The notes below the pieces were generated by a model. That model was not told the DNA's origin. It saw only the letters and a list, made by a program, of their open reading frames with translations, and did no database searches. A DNA stretch of 64,000 nucleotides from Bacillus cabrialesii (GTDB lineage: Bacteria; Bacillota; Bacilli; Bacillales; Bacillaceae): positions 432,001 through 496,000 of the forward strand of contig NZ_CP096889.1 in assembly GCF_004124315.2 (NCBI RefSeq), given 5' to 3'. Every line of letters begins with the position of its first letter. Within the stretch, counting starts at the first letter, position 1. The translations under genes and the position numbers were made by a program. Positions 32,708 through 40,576 of this stretch are shown piece after piece.

Positions 32708-33586
32708 CTAAGTAATTAACAGTGTTTTTAACATCGAAACGGGCTGTGTTAAAACACCGGTTTGTTCCAGATAGCCAATCAGTGATTTGAGCAAAAAAGC
32801 GCGGGGTTCTTCCTTCTTCGCTTCCTCCTCCAGCATGGCGGCTGCGGATGCCAGTTCATCTACGTCATAGTCCGCGGCGGGCAGAGAAGAAATGCCTTTA
32901 TGTAATTCCTTCAGGCTTTCCGACAATAGGGCTGATTTATCCTTTGGTTCGTAGGAGGATGCTGAATGAATATAAAGCTCGATGGCTTCAGGCGGAAGAA
33001 GAGACTGCCGGGTTTCTTTGTTTTTGACAATCTGATTGAGGGTGCTGATGATAAACTCTGCAATCGGGTTGAGCTCAAGCGGTTGTTCCTCTATTTTGAT
33101 CAGCATTAAAAACTCACGCATCATGCCGTGAAGAATGATGACCAAATCCCACACAAACGGGAGAATGGCTTCTCCATACGCCTGGATCAGCGAATCGCGG
33201 TGCCAGCAGATAATCGTCGATCTGGTCTGATGGATATGCTGTTTGACCCGGTCATTATGCAGCTTGGGGTTTCCGTAGGTCAGCATATTGAAAAACTGCT
33301 GATTCCGCCTGAAGCCTTCCAGCTCCATTTTGACCTTTTGCGTCAATCGCTCCTCCGGTGTCAGCGCGGTATTTTCCTGGAGTCTTGAAGCCGCGGCCAC
33401 CATTTGCCTCTGGTTAAATGACAGCAGCTCCAAAAGCAGATCTTCTTTAGATTGAAACAGCTTATATATTGAAGCTTTTGACATTTTGCATTCTTCCGCG
33501 ATCGCCTGCATGGAAACCGACGTAAAGTCCTTTTCCGAAAAAAGCTTTCGCGCAGCTAGTATGATATCTGTTTTTTTATCAAGCAT
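32708..33586 (-). CDS. ycnC: TetR-family regulator YcnC
   Basis: 292 residues: a TetR helix-turn-helix at about residues 8-55 (DIILAARKLFSEKDF, then MSKASIYKLFQSKEDLL) and a large C-terminal ligand domain, longer than the 190-220 usual for TetR. The ATG at 33586 follows AAGGAAG; upstream ATGs lie in the operator/leader region. A palindrome 37-59 bases upstream of the start is a likely self-operator. First gene of ycnC-ycnB. Confidence 0.88.
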   Translation of the reverse strand: MLDKKTDIILAARKLFSEKDFTSVSMQAIAEECKMSKASIYKLFQSKEDLLLELLSFNQRQMVAAASRLQENTALTPEERLTQKVKMELEGFRRNQQFFNMLTYGNPKLHNDRVKQHIHQTRSTIICWHRDSLIQAYGEAILPFVWDLVIILHGMMREFLMLIKIEEQPLELNPIAEFIISTLNQIVKNKETRQSLLPPEAIELYIHSASSYEPKDKSALLSESLKELHKGISSLPAADYDVDELASAAAMLEEEAKKEEPRAFLLKSLIGYLEQTGVLTQPVSMLKTLLIT

Positions 33587-33622
33587 CTCATGGCTTCCTT
33601 CTTTCTTGAACATTAGAAAACC

Positions 33623-33645
33623 CATTGGTTCACAGAAAACCAATG
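33623..33645. promoter_or_regulatory. Probable YcnC operator
   Basis: CATTGGTT-CACAGAA-AACCAATG, a perfect eight-base inverted repeat with seven-base spacer, located between the promoter and the ycnC start. Confidence 0.6.
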
Positions 33646-33660
33646 AGTAACAATGAAAAA

Positions 33661-33690
33661 ATTTTACCAAATAAACGAAATAGAAGTCAA
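33661..33690 (-). promoter_or_regulatory. SigA promoter of ycnCB
   Basis: Read leftward: TTGACT (33690-33685), 18-base spacer, TAAAAT (33666-33661). The operator lies just downstream. Confidence 0.6.
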
Positions 33691-33711
33691 TGGATTTTAA
33701 CCGGACAATTG

Positions 33712-33742
33712 AAAGGCCCGCCGGAAAATCCGACAGGCCGGG
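33712..33742 (-). terminator. Terminator of ycnD
   Basis: Read leftward: GGCCTGTCGGA-TTT-TCCGGCGGGCC followed by TTTC; one G-T pair; short tail. Confidence 0.6.
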
Positions 33743-33748
33743 TGAGGC

Positions 33749-34498
33749 TTATTTTTCTACTTTAAATCCTTGTTTCTCAAGCATTTCACGGATATGCGGA
33801 TAGTACAGGCGCTCATAATAGGCAGCGATACTCTGTGACCAGTTTCTTGTTTCTTTTCCGTTTGTCCGTTTATTCATGTACTCAGACATCTGTTCGTCGT
33901 ATGCCTGAATGTGAGACGTCAGTTCATCCTGACTCAAATATGTTTCCTGATGATTGACCGCTTCCTGCGGTAAGCGCGGTTTTTTCGCCGAACGGTCGGC
34001 GGGATGCCCAATGACAAGGCCGGATAAAGGGAACACGTATTTCGGAAGCTCAAGCAGTTCGATCAGCTCTTGAGGGTTTCCGCGAACCGCACCGATCGGA
34101 ACTGTGCCAAGTCCAAGTGACTCAGCCGCTGCTGTCGCGGTGCCGAGGGCGATACCAGCGTCTACTGCGCCGACAAGAACAGATTCTAAGCCATTTGTGA
34201 TTTCCATTTTGATATCATTCAGATCCTCAAGCGCGATTTTGGTCCGGTTAAAGTCTGCGCAGAACAGCAGGAAAACAGGAGCCTGGTCAATCCAAGGCTG
34301 TCCGCCTGCCAGCTCGGAGATTTTCTTTTTGCGCTCTTTATCCTGCACTGTAATCACTGTCACTTGCTGCCCGTTAATAGAAGATGGGGCTGATTGCACT
34401 GCTTGAATGATTTGGTCCAATTGTTCCTGAGCTACAGGCTCATCTGTGTAGCTGCGAATCGAGCGGTGGTCTGTTAATGATTTTATGACTTCATTCAT
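33749..34498 (-). CDS. ycnD: NADPH/NADH-dependent flavin nitroreductase YcnD (NfrA2)
   Basis: A 249-residue FMN oxidoreductase of the NfsA/FRP subgroup: DHRSIRSYTDEPV near the start, PSSINGQQV, and GLGTVPIGAVRGNP. It reduces FMN and nitro compounds and shares the nfrA family with YwcG. The start at 34498 follows GAAAGGGTG; frame upstream continues into ycnE and is not used. It is 16 bases after ycnE and probably in an operon with it, as part of quinone/disulfide stress defence. Confidence 0.92.
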   Translation of the reverse strand: MNEVIKSLTDHRSIRSYTDEPVAQEQLDQIIQAVQSAPSSINGQQVTVITVQDKERKKKISELAGGQPWIDQAPVFLLFCADFNRTKIALEDLNDIKMEITNGLESVLVGAVDAGIALGTATAAAESLGLGTVPIGAVRGNPQELIELLELPKYVFPLSGLVIGHPADRSAKKPRLPQEAVNHQETYLSQDELTSHIQAYDEQMSEYMNKRTNGKETRNWSQSIAAYYERLYYPHIREMLEKQGFKVEK

Positions 34499-34514
34499 AT
34501 GGGACACCCTTTCG

Positions 34515-34802
34515 TTACTCGCTAAGCTCTGTGCGGACAACATCAAGAGGAGCGCTCAGCAGTTCTTTTCCTTTTGCTACAAACCCTTGGAAATGCGCAG
34601 TTTCATTGTGGAATTTCATCGCTGCTTCATCTTTCCATTGTTCGAGCATTACAAATGTATTTTCTTCGCCTACTTTTTCAAATAAGTCGTATTGCGCGTT
34701 GCCTTCCTCAGCTCTTGAATGCTGAACAAGCGATTGCGCCTCACTCAAAAATTCCTCGCGTTTTTCTGGTTTTACTTTGATGTAAGCTTGTAATACGATC
34801 AT
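34515..34802 (-). CDS. ycnE: ABM-domain monooxygenase-like protein YcnE
   Basis: A 95-residue antibiotic biosynthesis monooxygenase-fold (dimeric alpha+beta barrel) protein: IVLQAYIKVKPEKREEFL, EGNAQYDLFE, FVMLEQWKD and HFQGFV are typical. Related to YgiN quinol monooxygenase; the substrate is unproven. ATG 34802 has GGAGGAG before it. First gene of ycnE-ycnD, divergent from the ArsR-family gene yczG. Confidence 0.9.
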   Translation of the reverse strand: MIVLQAYIKVKPEKREEFLSEAQSLVQHSRAEEGNAQYDLFEKVGEENTFVMLEQWKDEAAMKFHNETAHFQGFVAKGKELLSAPLDVVRTELSE

Positions 34803-34835
34803 GTCAATCTCCTCCATCGTTATGGTGAATTTATT

Positions 34836-34853
34836 GTTCGATTTTCATCGAAC
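34836..34853. promoter_or_regulatory. Palindrome in the ycnE leader, candidate YczG operator
   Basis: GTTCGAT-TTTC-ATCGAAC, a perfect seven-base inverted repeat with a four-base loop, 34-51 bases before the ycnE start, near the ycnE -10 candidate (TACAGT). Confidence 0.5.
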
Positions 34854-34907
34854 TAACTGTAACACGTATTCAAAATGAGGTAAAGGAAAAACCCTTATAT
34901 AGTAAAA

Positions 34908-34936
34908 TTGTCATTCTAATTGTTGTGTGATACATT
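34908..34936 (+). promoter_or_regulatory. SigA promoter of yczG, predicted to give a leaderless mRNA
   Basis: TTGTCA (34908-34913), 17-base spacer, TACATT (34931-34936). The start codon A is at 34943, seven bases after the -10, where transcription should begin. No Shine-Dalgarno sequence is seen. Confidence 0.5.
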
Positions 34937-34942
34937 TGTGTC

Positions 34943-35257
34943 ATGAACATTCCAAACCATCCAGAAACAGAAACATTGCAGCTGACAAAGGTTCTTCACG
35001 CACTGAGTGATCCGCTTCGTTTAGAGCTCGTCAAGCAATTGGCTGAAGCGAAAGAAAAAACGTGCGGCACCTGTGCGGATGTGCAGGTTGCCAAATCGAC
35101 CTTGTCGCATCATTTTAAAGTATTGAGAGAATCAGGCATCGCTCAAGTTCGCATAGAAGGAAAGCGCCGGTATTATTCGCTTCGCGCCGAAGACCTTGAA
35201 AAAGCATTTCCGGGCCTGCTTGAAGCCGTGCTGAATGTGGACCAGGACCGCTGGTGA
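34943..35257 (+). CDS. yczG: ArsR-family regulator YczG
   Basis: A 104-residue ArsR/SmtB winged-helix repressor: HALSDPLRLELVKQL, AKSTLSHHFKVLRESGIAQ (recognition helix) and a beta-wing EGKRRYYSLR. The Cys pair TCGTC (residues about 33-37) could bind metal or sense thiol-reactive compounds. Divergent from ycnED and so a likely repressor of them. The predicted start coincides with the transcription start. Confidence 0.88.
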   Translation: MNIPNHPETETLQLTKVLHALSDPLRLELVKQLAEAKEKTCGTCADVQVAKSTLSHHFKVLRESGIAQVRIEGKRRYYSLRAEDLEKAFPGLLEAVLNVDQDRW

Positions 35258-35258
35258 A

Positions 35259-36698
35259 TCAATCCCCTGTACCGGGGATTTTTTTATGTCCGTAAACAGC
35301 GTGGGAAAGCCTCTCGACACCCTCTTGAATGTCTTTTTCCTTCAGCCGTGCGAAGCCGATAATGAGAGCGGGCCTGCCTGTTTGCCCCTTGTTTTTCTTC
35401 AAAGCAAATCGGCTCATTCCGAAAATTTCAAGCTGCTGGCAGGCGGCGTGTGCCAGAATGTCTTGTTCGGTGCGCCTCGTATCAAATTCGGTAACAAAAT
35501 GCAGTCCCGCATTTGCCCCTTTTACGGTAATCTTTCCGCTGAATTTTGTTTCTAAAGCGCTGATCAAGCGTTCTCTCTTTTCTTTATATTGCTGCTTCAT
35601 TTTTTTTATATGCTTTTGGTATTCCCCGGACTCGATGAATTCTTGCAGGGCGAGCTGCGTCAGCGACGAGCACGTCTGCAGATCATAGCCCCGTTTTTTG
35701 TATGTCCTCAATAGCTCAGGCGGCAAAATCATATAGCTGATCCTTAAGCCGGGGAGAAGGGATTTTGAAAAGGTGCCCATATAAATAACGTTTTGAAAAC
35801 GATCAAGGCTTTGAAGCGCCGGAATACTGTCTACATCATATGTAAATTCACTATCATAATCGTCTTCAATTATGTAGCGCTGCGGCTCCTCGGCTGCCCA
35901 GTTCAGCAGCTGAATTCTTCTGGATACAGGCATAATCGTTCCTGCCGGAAATTGATGCGACGGGGTCGTCACAAGCACATCAGGCTGCTGTCTGCTGATT
36001 TCAGCAATCGACATGCCTTTTTCATCCAGCGTGATTGTCTTCACCTGTTTTCCAGCGTTCTTCAATAGCTGGTACATGCGCCTGTAGCCGGGCTCCTCCA
36101 TCGCATACACCGCTTCCTTAGGCAAAAGCTCGGTCAATAGCTGCATGAGCACCTGTGTGCCTGCCCCGATGACGATTTGTTCCGGCCGGCATTTTACGCC
36201 CCGCGTCAGGGAAATGAGCCTGGAGATAGCCGCTCTCACTTCATAAATCCCTTGTGGATGCGACATATCGCCGAGCATGTGGTATGAGCGGGAGATCGCT
36301 TTTTGTTCGCAGCGAAACCAGCTTTTGATCGGAAAATGGTCTGTATCGGAACTCATGTGTGAAAACGAAATCCAATCACTCTGATCGATATGAACCTCTT
36401 TCAGGTCGTCCGGCAGTGAAAACGGAGGGTGCTCCTCGACTGAAAACATGTCCAGCTTCTCCACGAAAAAACCCTTTCGCTCAATCGCGTATAAATATCC
36501 CTCAGCCAAAAGCTGCTGATAGGCTGCATTCACTGAATTCACGCTGACCTTCAGCTTCTCAGCCAGCTCTCGCTTGGAGGGAACCTTCGAGTGAGGCAGC
36601 AGATTGCGGCTGAGAATTTCTTTTTTCAGCTTTTGATAAATTTGCTGATAGATATAATCGGCTTGTTCTGAGCGATCGAGTGTGATTGTGATGTCCAT
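35259..36698 (-). CDS. gabR: GabR, PLP-binding MocR-type regulator of gabTD
   Basis: 479 residues: GntR winged helix (about 1-80, with ELAEKLKVSVNSVNAAYQQL), linker, then aminotransferase-like domain with PLP lysine motif MGTFSKSLLPGLRISY. It activates gabT-gabD when GABA and PLP are present and represses itself. Divergent from gabT. The last ten codons overlap the yczG terminator hairpin. Confidence 0.95.
   Translation of the reverse strand: MDITITLDRSEQADYIYQQIYQKLKKEILSRNLLPHSKVPSKRELAEKLKVSVNSVNAAYQQLLAEGYLYAIERKGFFVEKLDMFSVEEHPPFSLPDDLKEVHIDQSDWISFSHMSSDTDHFPIKSWFRCEQKAISRSYHMLGDMSHPQGIYEVRAAISRLISLTRGVKCRPEQIVIGAGTQVLMQLLTELLPKEAVYAMEEPGYRRMYQLLKNAGKQVKTITLDEKGMSIAEISRQQPDVLVTTPSHQFPAGTIMPVSRRIQLLNWAAEEPQRYIIEDDYDSEFTYDVDSIPALQSLDRFQNVIYMGTFSKSLLPGLRISYMILPPELLRTYKKRGYDLQTCSSLTQLALQEFIESGEYQKHIKKMKQQYKEKRERLISALETKFSGKITVKGANAGLHFVTEFDTRRTEQDILAHAACQQLEIFGMSRFALKKNKGQTGRPALIIGFARLKEKDIQEGVERLSHAVYGHKKIPGTGD
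35261..35285 (+). terminator. Terminator of yczG inside the gabR 3' coding end
   Basis: ATCCCC-TGTACC-GGGGAT followed by TTTTTT, four bases after the yczG stop. The hairpin overlaps the last codons of gabR on the other strand. Confidence 0.7.
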
Positions 36699-36716
36699 AT
36701 GCGGAGTCTCCTTCTG

Positions 36717-36757
36717 GTACCATCAAAAAGTTATAATTGGTACTTTTCATCATACCA
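36717..36757. promoter_or_regulatory. GabR-binding repeats between gabR and gabT
   Basis: GTACCA at 36717-36722 and ATACCA at 36752-36757, direct repeats about 35 bases apart. GabR is known to bind two ATACCA-type direct repeats in this intergenic region. Confidence 0.7.
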
Positions 36758-36803
36758 AAAAGAAGTCAGAATGATAAGAAAATAACGACAGGGGGACATT
36801 CAC

Positions 36804-38114
36804 ATGAGTCAAACAACAGCAAGCATCACGACTGCCCAGTGGCAGCAAAAACGGGATCAATTCGTATCAAAAGGTGTAAGCAACGGCAACCGCAGTCTGG
36901 CGGTCAAAGGAGAAGGGGCTGAGCTGTACGATCTGGACGGCCGGAGATTTATTGATTTTGCAGGCGCCATCGGAACGTTAAACGTCGGACACTCGCATCC
37001 GAAGGTGGTTGAGGCTGTGAAGCGGCAGGCGGAGGAGCTGATTCACCCGGGCTTCAATGTCATGATGTACCCGTCTTATATCGAATTAGCCGAAAAATTG
37101 TGCGGCATTGCACCGGGCAGCCATGCGAAAAAAGCGATCTTTCTGAATTCAGGGGCGGAGGCGGTAGAGAACGCTGTGAAAATCGCCAGAAAGTATACAA
37201 AGCGCCAAGGCGTTGTCTCATTTACACGCGGGTTTCACGGACGCACGAATATGACGATGAGCATGACAAGCAAGGTAAAACCTTATAAATTCGGCTTCGG
37301 GCCTTTTGCGTCAGAGGTTTATCAAGCGCCGTTCCCCTATTATTATCAGAAGCCTGAAGACATGAGTGATGAAAGCTATGACGATATGATCATCCAAGCG
37401 TTCAATGATTTCTTTATCGCTTCAGTCGCGCCGGAAACGGTAGCGTGTGTCGTGATGGAGCCTGTACAGGGAGAAGGCGGCTTTATCATTCCTTCGAAAC
37501 GGTTTGTGCAGCACGTCGCGTTATTCTGCAAGGAACACGGCATTGTGTTTGTGGCTGATGAAATTCAAACCGGTTTTGCCAGAACAGGCACTTATTTCGC
37601 GATTGAACATTTTGATGTTGTTCCTGATCTGATCACGGTTTCCAAATCACTTGCGGCGGGCCTGCCCTTAAGCGGTGTGATCGGCCGTGCGGAAATGCTT
37701 GATGCGGCAGCGCCCGGGGAGCTGGGCGGCACGTATGCCGGCAGCCCGCTCGGGTGCGCGGCGGCTTTGGCTGTCTTGGATATTATTGAAGAAGAAGGGC
37801 TGAATGAGCGATCTGAAGAAATTGGCAAAATCATCGAAGACAAGGCGTATGAGTGGAAACAAGAATTTCCTTTCATCGGTGATATCCGCAGACTCGGGGC
37901 AATGGCGGCACTCGAAATCGTTAAAGATCCTGAAACGCGTGAGCCTGATAAAGCGAAAGCCGCAGCGATCGCGGCGTATGCGAATCAAAACGGATTGCTT
38001 TTGCTGACAGCGGGAATTAACGGCAATATCATCCGCTTTCTGACACCGCTCGTCATCTCGGACGGTCTTCTGAATGAAGGGCTCAGCATCTTGGATGCGG
38101 GCCTGCGAGCTTAA
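36804..38114 (+). CDS. gabT: 4-aminobutyrate aminotransferase GabT
   Basis: A 436-residue class III aminotransferase: transfers the amino group of GABA to 2-oxoglutarate, giving succinate semialdehyde and glutamate. Seen: NSGAEAVENAVKIARKYT, the ring-stacking FHGRTN motif, VADEIQTGFARTG with the PLP aspartate, and the PLP lysine in VSKSLAAGLPLSG. ATG 36804 follows ACAGGGGGACATTCAC. First gene of gabT-gabD under GabR. Confidence 0.96.
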   Translation: MSQTTASITTAQWQQKRDQFVSKGVSNGNRSLAVKGEGAELYDLDGRRFIDFAGAIGTLNVGHSHPKVVEAVKRQAEELIHPGFNVMMYPSYIELAEKLCGIAPGSHAKKAIFLNSGAEAVENAVKIARKYTKRQGVVSFTRGFHGRTNMTMSMTSKVKPYKFGFGPFASEVYQAPFPYYYQKPEDMSDESYDDMIIQAFNDFFIASVAPETVACVVMEPVQGEGGFIIPSKRFVQHVALFCKEHGIVFVADEIQTGFARTGTYFAIEHFDVVPDLITVSKSLAAGLPLSGVIGRAEMLDAAAPGELGGTYAGSPLGCAAALAVLDIIEEEGLNERSEEIGKIIEDKAYEWKQEFPFIGDIRRLGAMAALEIVKDPETREPDKAKAAAIAAYANQNGLLLLTAGINGNIIRFLTPLVISDGLLNEGLSILDAGLRA

Positions 38115-38182
38115 TCATTGGAAAGAAAACAGCTGGGTCTGCTATCATTTTAAGTAATCATGAAAAGAAAGGAATGTTCAAT

Positions 38183-39571
38183 ATGCCAGATCAATTAACG
38201 GTCTACAACCCGGCTACGGGCGAGGAGATCAAAACGATTCCTCAGCAATCAGCCAAAGAGGTAGAAGAAGCCATTGAACGTTCACATCAAGCGTTTAAAA
38301 CGTGGTCTAAAACATCAGCGAACGAAAGAGCCTCTCTTTTGAAAAAATGGTATGAGCTGATTGTTGAACATAAAGAAGAACTTGCGGATTTAATTACAAA
38401 GGAAAACGGAAAACCATATCAGGAAGCAGTCGGCGAGGTGCTTTACGGCGCAGGCTATATCGAATGGTTCGCAGAGGAAGCGAAGCGTGTGTACGGAAGA
38501 ACGGTTCCGGCTCCTACAACCGGTAAACGTATTGTTGTCACGCGCCAGCCGGTCGGCCCAGTTGCTGCTATCACGCCTTGGAATTTCCCGAATGCGATGA
38601 TAACGCGCAAAGCGGCGCCTGCTCTTGCTGCCGGCTGTACGTTTATCATCAAGCCGGCACCGGACACACCGCTTTCTGCCTATGAGCTTGCGCGCCTCGC
38701 ATATGAAGCGGGCATTCCAAAAGACGTTCTGCAGGTTGTCATCGGCGACGGAGAAGAAATCGGAAACGTGTTCACAAGCAGTCCGAAAATCCGGAAAATC
38801 ACGTTCACAGGATCAACACCAGTAGGAAAAATTCTTATGAAAAACAGTGCGGACACCGTGAAGCACATCTCTATGGAGCTCGGCGGACATGCCCCGCTGA
38901 TCGTGGATGAAGATGCGAACATTGAACTTGCCGTTGAACAGGCAATGATGTCCAAATACCGAAACGCGGGCCAAACTTGCGTATGTGCCAACCGCCTGAT
39001 CATCCATGAATCCATCAAAGATGAATTTGCTGCGAAACTGAGCGAGCAAGTCTCTAAGCTAAAAGTCGGGAATGGATTAGAAGAAGGTGTGAACGTCGGC
39101 CCGATTATCAACAAAAGAGGCTTCGAAAAAATCGTCAGCCAAATTGATGATGCGGTTGAAAAAGGCGCGAAGGTTCTTGCAGGAGGCACGTATGACCGAA
39201 ACGACGACAAAGGCTGCTACTTCGTCAACCCGACAGTGCTCGCCGATGTCGATACGTCCATGAATATCATGCACGAGGAAACCTTCGGCCCGGTTGCGCC
39301 GATCGTCACGTTCTCTGATATCGATGAAGCCATTCAGCTTGCCAACGATACACCGTACGGCTTGGCTGCTTACTTCTTCACAGAAAACTATCGCCGCGGC
39401 ATCTATATTTCCGAGAATCTTGAGTACGGCATTATCGGCTGGAATGACGGCGGACCGTCAGCGGTTCAAGCGCCATTCGGCGGAATGAAGGAAAGCGGCA
39501 TCGGCCGTGAAGGCGGATCGGAAGGCATCGAGCCGTACCTTGAAACAAAATATATGTCCATTGGTTTGTAA
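38183..39571 (+). CDS. gabD: Succinate-semialdehyde dehydrogenase GabD
   Basis: A 462-residue aldehyde dehydrogenase completing GABA breakdown to succinate. Conserved: PWNFPNAM, KPAPDTPLSA, FTGSTPVGK, catalytic Glu in MELGGHAP and Cys in NAGQTCVCANR. The start at 38183 (MPDQLTV) lies 11 bases after AAAGGA; ATG 38174 is too close. It is 68 bases after gabT. Confidence 0.95.
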   Translation: MPDQLTVYNPATGEEIKTIPQQSAKEVEEAIERSHQAFKTWSKTSANERASLLKKWYELIVEHKEELADLITKENGKPYQEAVGEVLYGAGYIEWFAEEAKRVYGRTVPAPTTGKRIVVTRQPVGPVAAITPWNFPNAMITRKAAPALAAGCTFIIKPAPDTPLSAYELARLAYEAGIPKDVLQVVIGDGEEIGNVFTSSPKIRKITFTGSTPVGKILMKNSADTVKHISMELGGHAPLIVDEDANIELAVEQAMMSKYRNAGQTCVCANRLIIHESIKDEFAAKLSEQVSKLKVGNGLEEGVNVGPIINKRGFEKIVSQIDDAVEKGAKVLAGGTYDRNDDKGCYFVNPTVLADVDTSMNIMHEETFGPVAPIVTFSDIDEAIQLANDTPYGLAAYFFTENYRRGIYISENLEYGIIGWNDGGPSAVQAPFGGMKESGIGREGGSEGIEPYLETKYMSIGL

Positions 39572-39587
39572 AAGAATATAAGCTCCT

Positions 39588-39620
39588 GAGAGCTGCCGGA
39601 TCATCCGGCAGCTCTTTTTG
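39588..39620 (+). terminator. Terminator of gabTD
   Basis: AGAGCTGCCGGA-TCA-TCCGGCAGCTCT then TTTTG; perfect 12-base-pair stem. Confidence 0.9.
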
Positions 39621-39629
39621 TTGTTCCGG

Positions 39630-39659
39630 CGAATAAACCCATCAATTCCAGCCAAAATA
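39630..39659 (+). promoter_or_regulatory. SigG-like promoter of glcU-gdh
   Basis: CGAATA (39630-39635), 17-base spacer, CAAAATA (39653-39659), close to TGAATA-N17/18-CATACTA. gdh is known to be made in the forespore by SigG. Confidence 0.6.
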
Positions 39660-39694
39660 ACAGCAAATACATTTTGAAAGAAGGTTCCCCAACA

Positions 39695-40558
39695 ATGGAT
39701 TTATTATTGGCTCTACTCCCGGCTTTGTTTTGGGGGAGCATTGTTCTCTTCAATGTGAAATTAGGCGGCGGGCCTTACAGCCAGACACTGGGAACAACGA
39801 TCGGGGCACTTATTGTGTCTATCGTTATTTACTTGTTTGTTCAGCCCGTTTTATCACTTCGCATTTTTATTGTAGGAATCGTATCCGGCTTGTTTTGGTC
39901 CCTTGGACAGGCGAACCAGCTGAAAAGCATTGAATTGATGGGTGTATCCAAAACAATGCCGATTTCCACCGGTTTGCAGCTCGTTTCAACCTCGCTGTTC
40001 GGTGTAATCGTATTTCGCGAATGGTCAACACCGATCGCGATTACGCTTGGCATTCTCGCTTTGATTTTTATCATTGTGGGAATCATCCTCACGTCATTGG
40101 AAGATAAGAAAGGCAAGAAAGAGGGAGAGCCAAGCAACTTGAAAAAGGGCATTTTGATTCTGCTTGTCTCGACACTCGGTTATTTGGTTTATGTCGTCGT
40201 CGCCAGATTGTTCAATGTGTCCGGATGGTCGGCGCTTTTGCCGCAGGCGATCGGGATGGTGGTTGGGGGGTTAGTTTTAACCTACAGACATAAACCCTTT
40301 AACAAGTATGCGATTAGAAATATTCTCCCGGGCTTGATTTGGGCAGGCGGAAATATGTTTTTGTTTATTTCTCAGCCGCGGGTCGGGGTCGCAACAAGCT
40401 TCTCCCTCTCGCAAATGGGAATTGTCATTTCTACGCTGGGTGGTATTTTCATTCTGCGTGAAAAGAAAACGAAACGCCAGCTCATTGCGATAGGCATCGG
40501 GATTGCACTAATTATTGCGGCCGCTGTGTTTTTAGGAATCGCCAAAACAAATTCATAA
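39695..40558 (+). CDS. glcU: Glucose uptake protein GlcU
   Basis: A 287-residue GRP/RhaT-family sugar transporter with ten predicted helices in two repeats (starts MDLLLALLPALFWGSIVLF). It brings non-phosphorylated glucose into the cell, where Gdh oxidizes it. The start at 39695 follows AAAGAAGGTTCCCC. The middle of the protein (around residues 45-60 and 105-150) seems more different from the 168 protein, as I recall it, than the neighbouring gdh is. Operon with gdh (18 bases apart). Confidence 0.92.
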   Translation: MDLLLALLPALFWGSIVLFNVKLGGGPYSQTLGTTIGALIVSIVIYLFVQPVLSLRIFIVGIVSGLFWSLGQANQLKSIELMGVSKTMPISTGLQLVSTSLFGVIVFREWSTPIAITLGILALIFIIVGIILTSLEDKKGKKEGEPSNLKKGILILLVSTLGYLVYVVVARLFNVSGWSALLPQAIGMVVGGLVLTYRHKPFNKYAIRNILPGLIWAGGNMFLFISQPRVGVATSFSLSQMGIVISTLGGIFILREKKTKRQLIAIGIGIALIIAAAVFLGIAKTNS

Positions 40559-40576
40559 CAATTGAGGAGGATGTAT

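Noticed and set aside
34515..34802. YcnE and YczJ as evidence for an antibiotic biosynthesis cluster
   Set aside because: ABM-fold proteins are widespread stress enzymes; no biosynthetic genes lie nearby.
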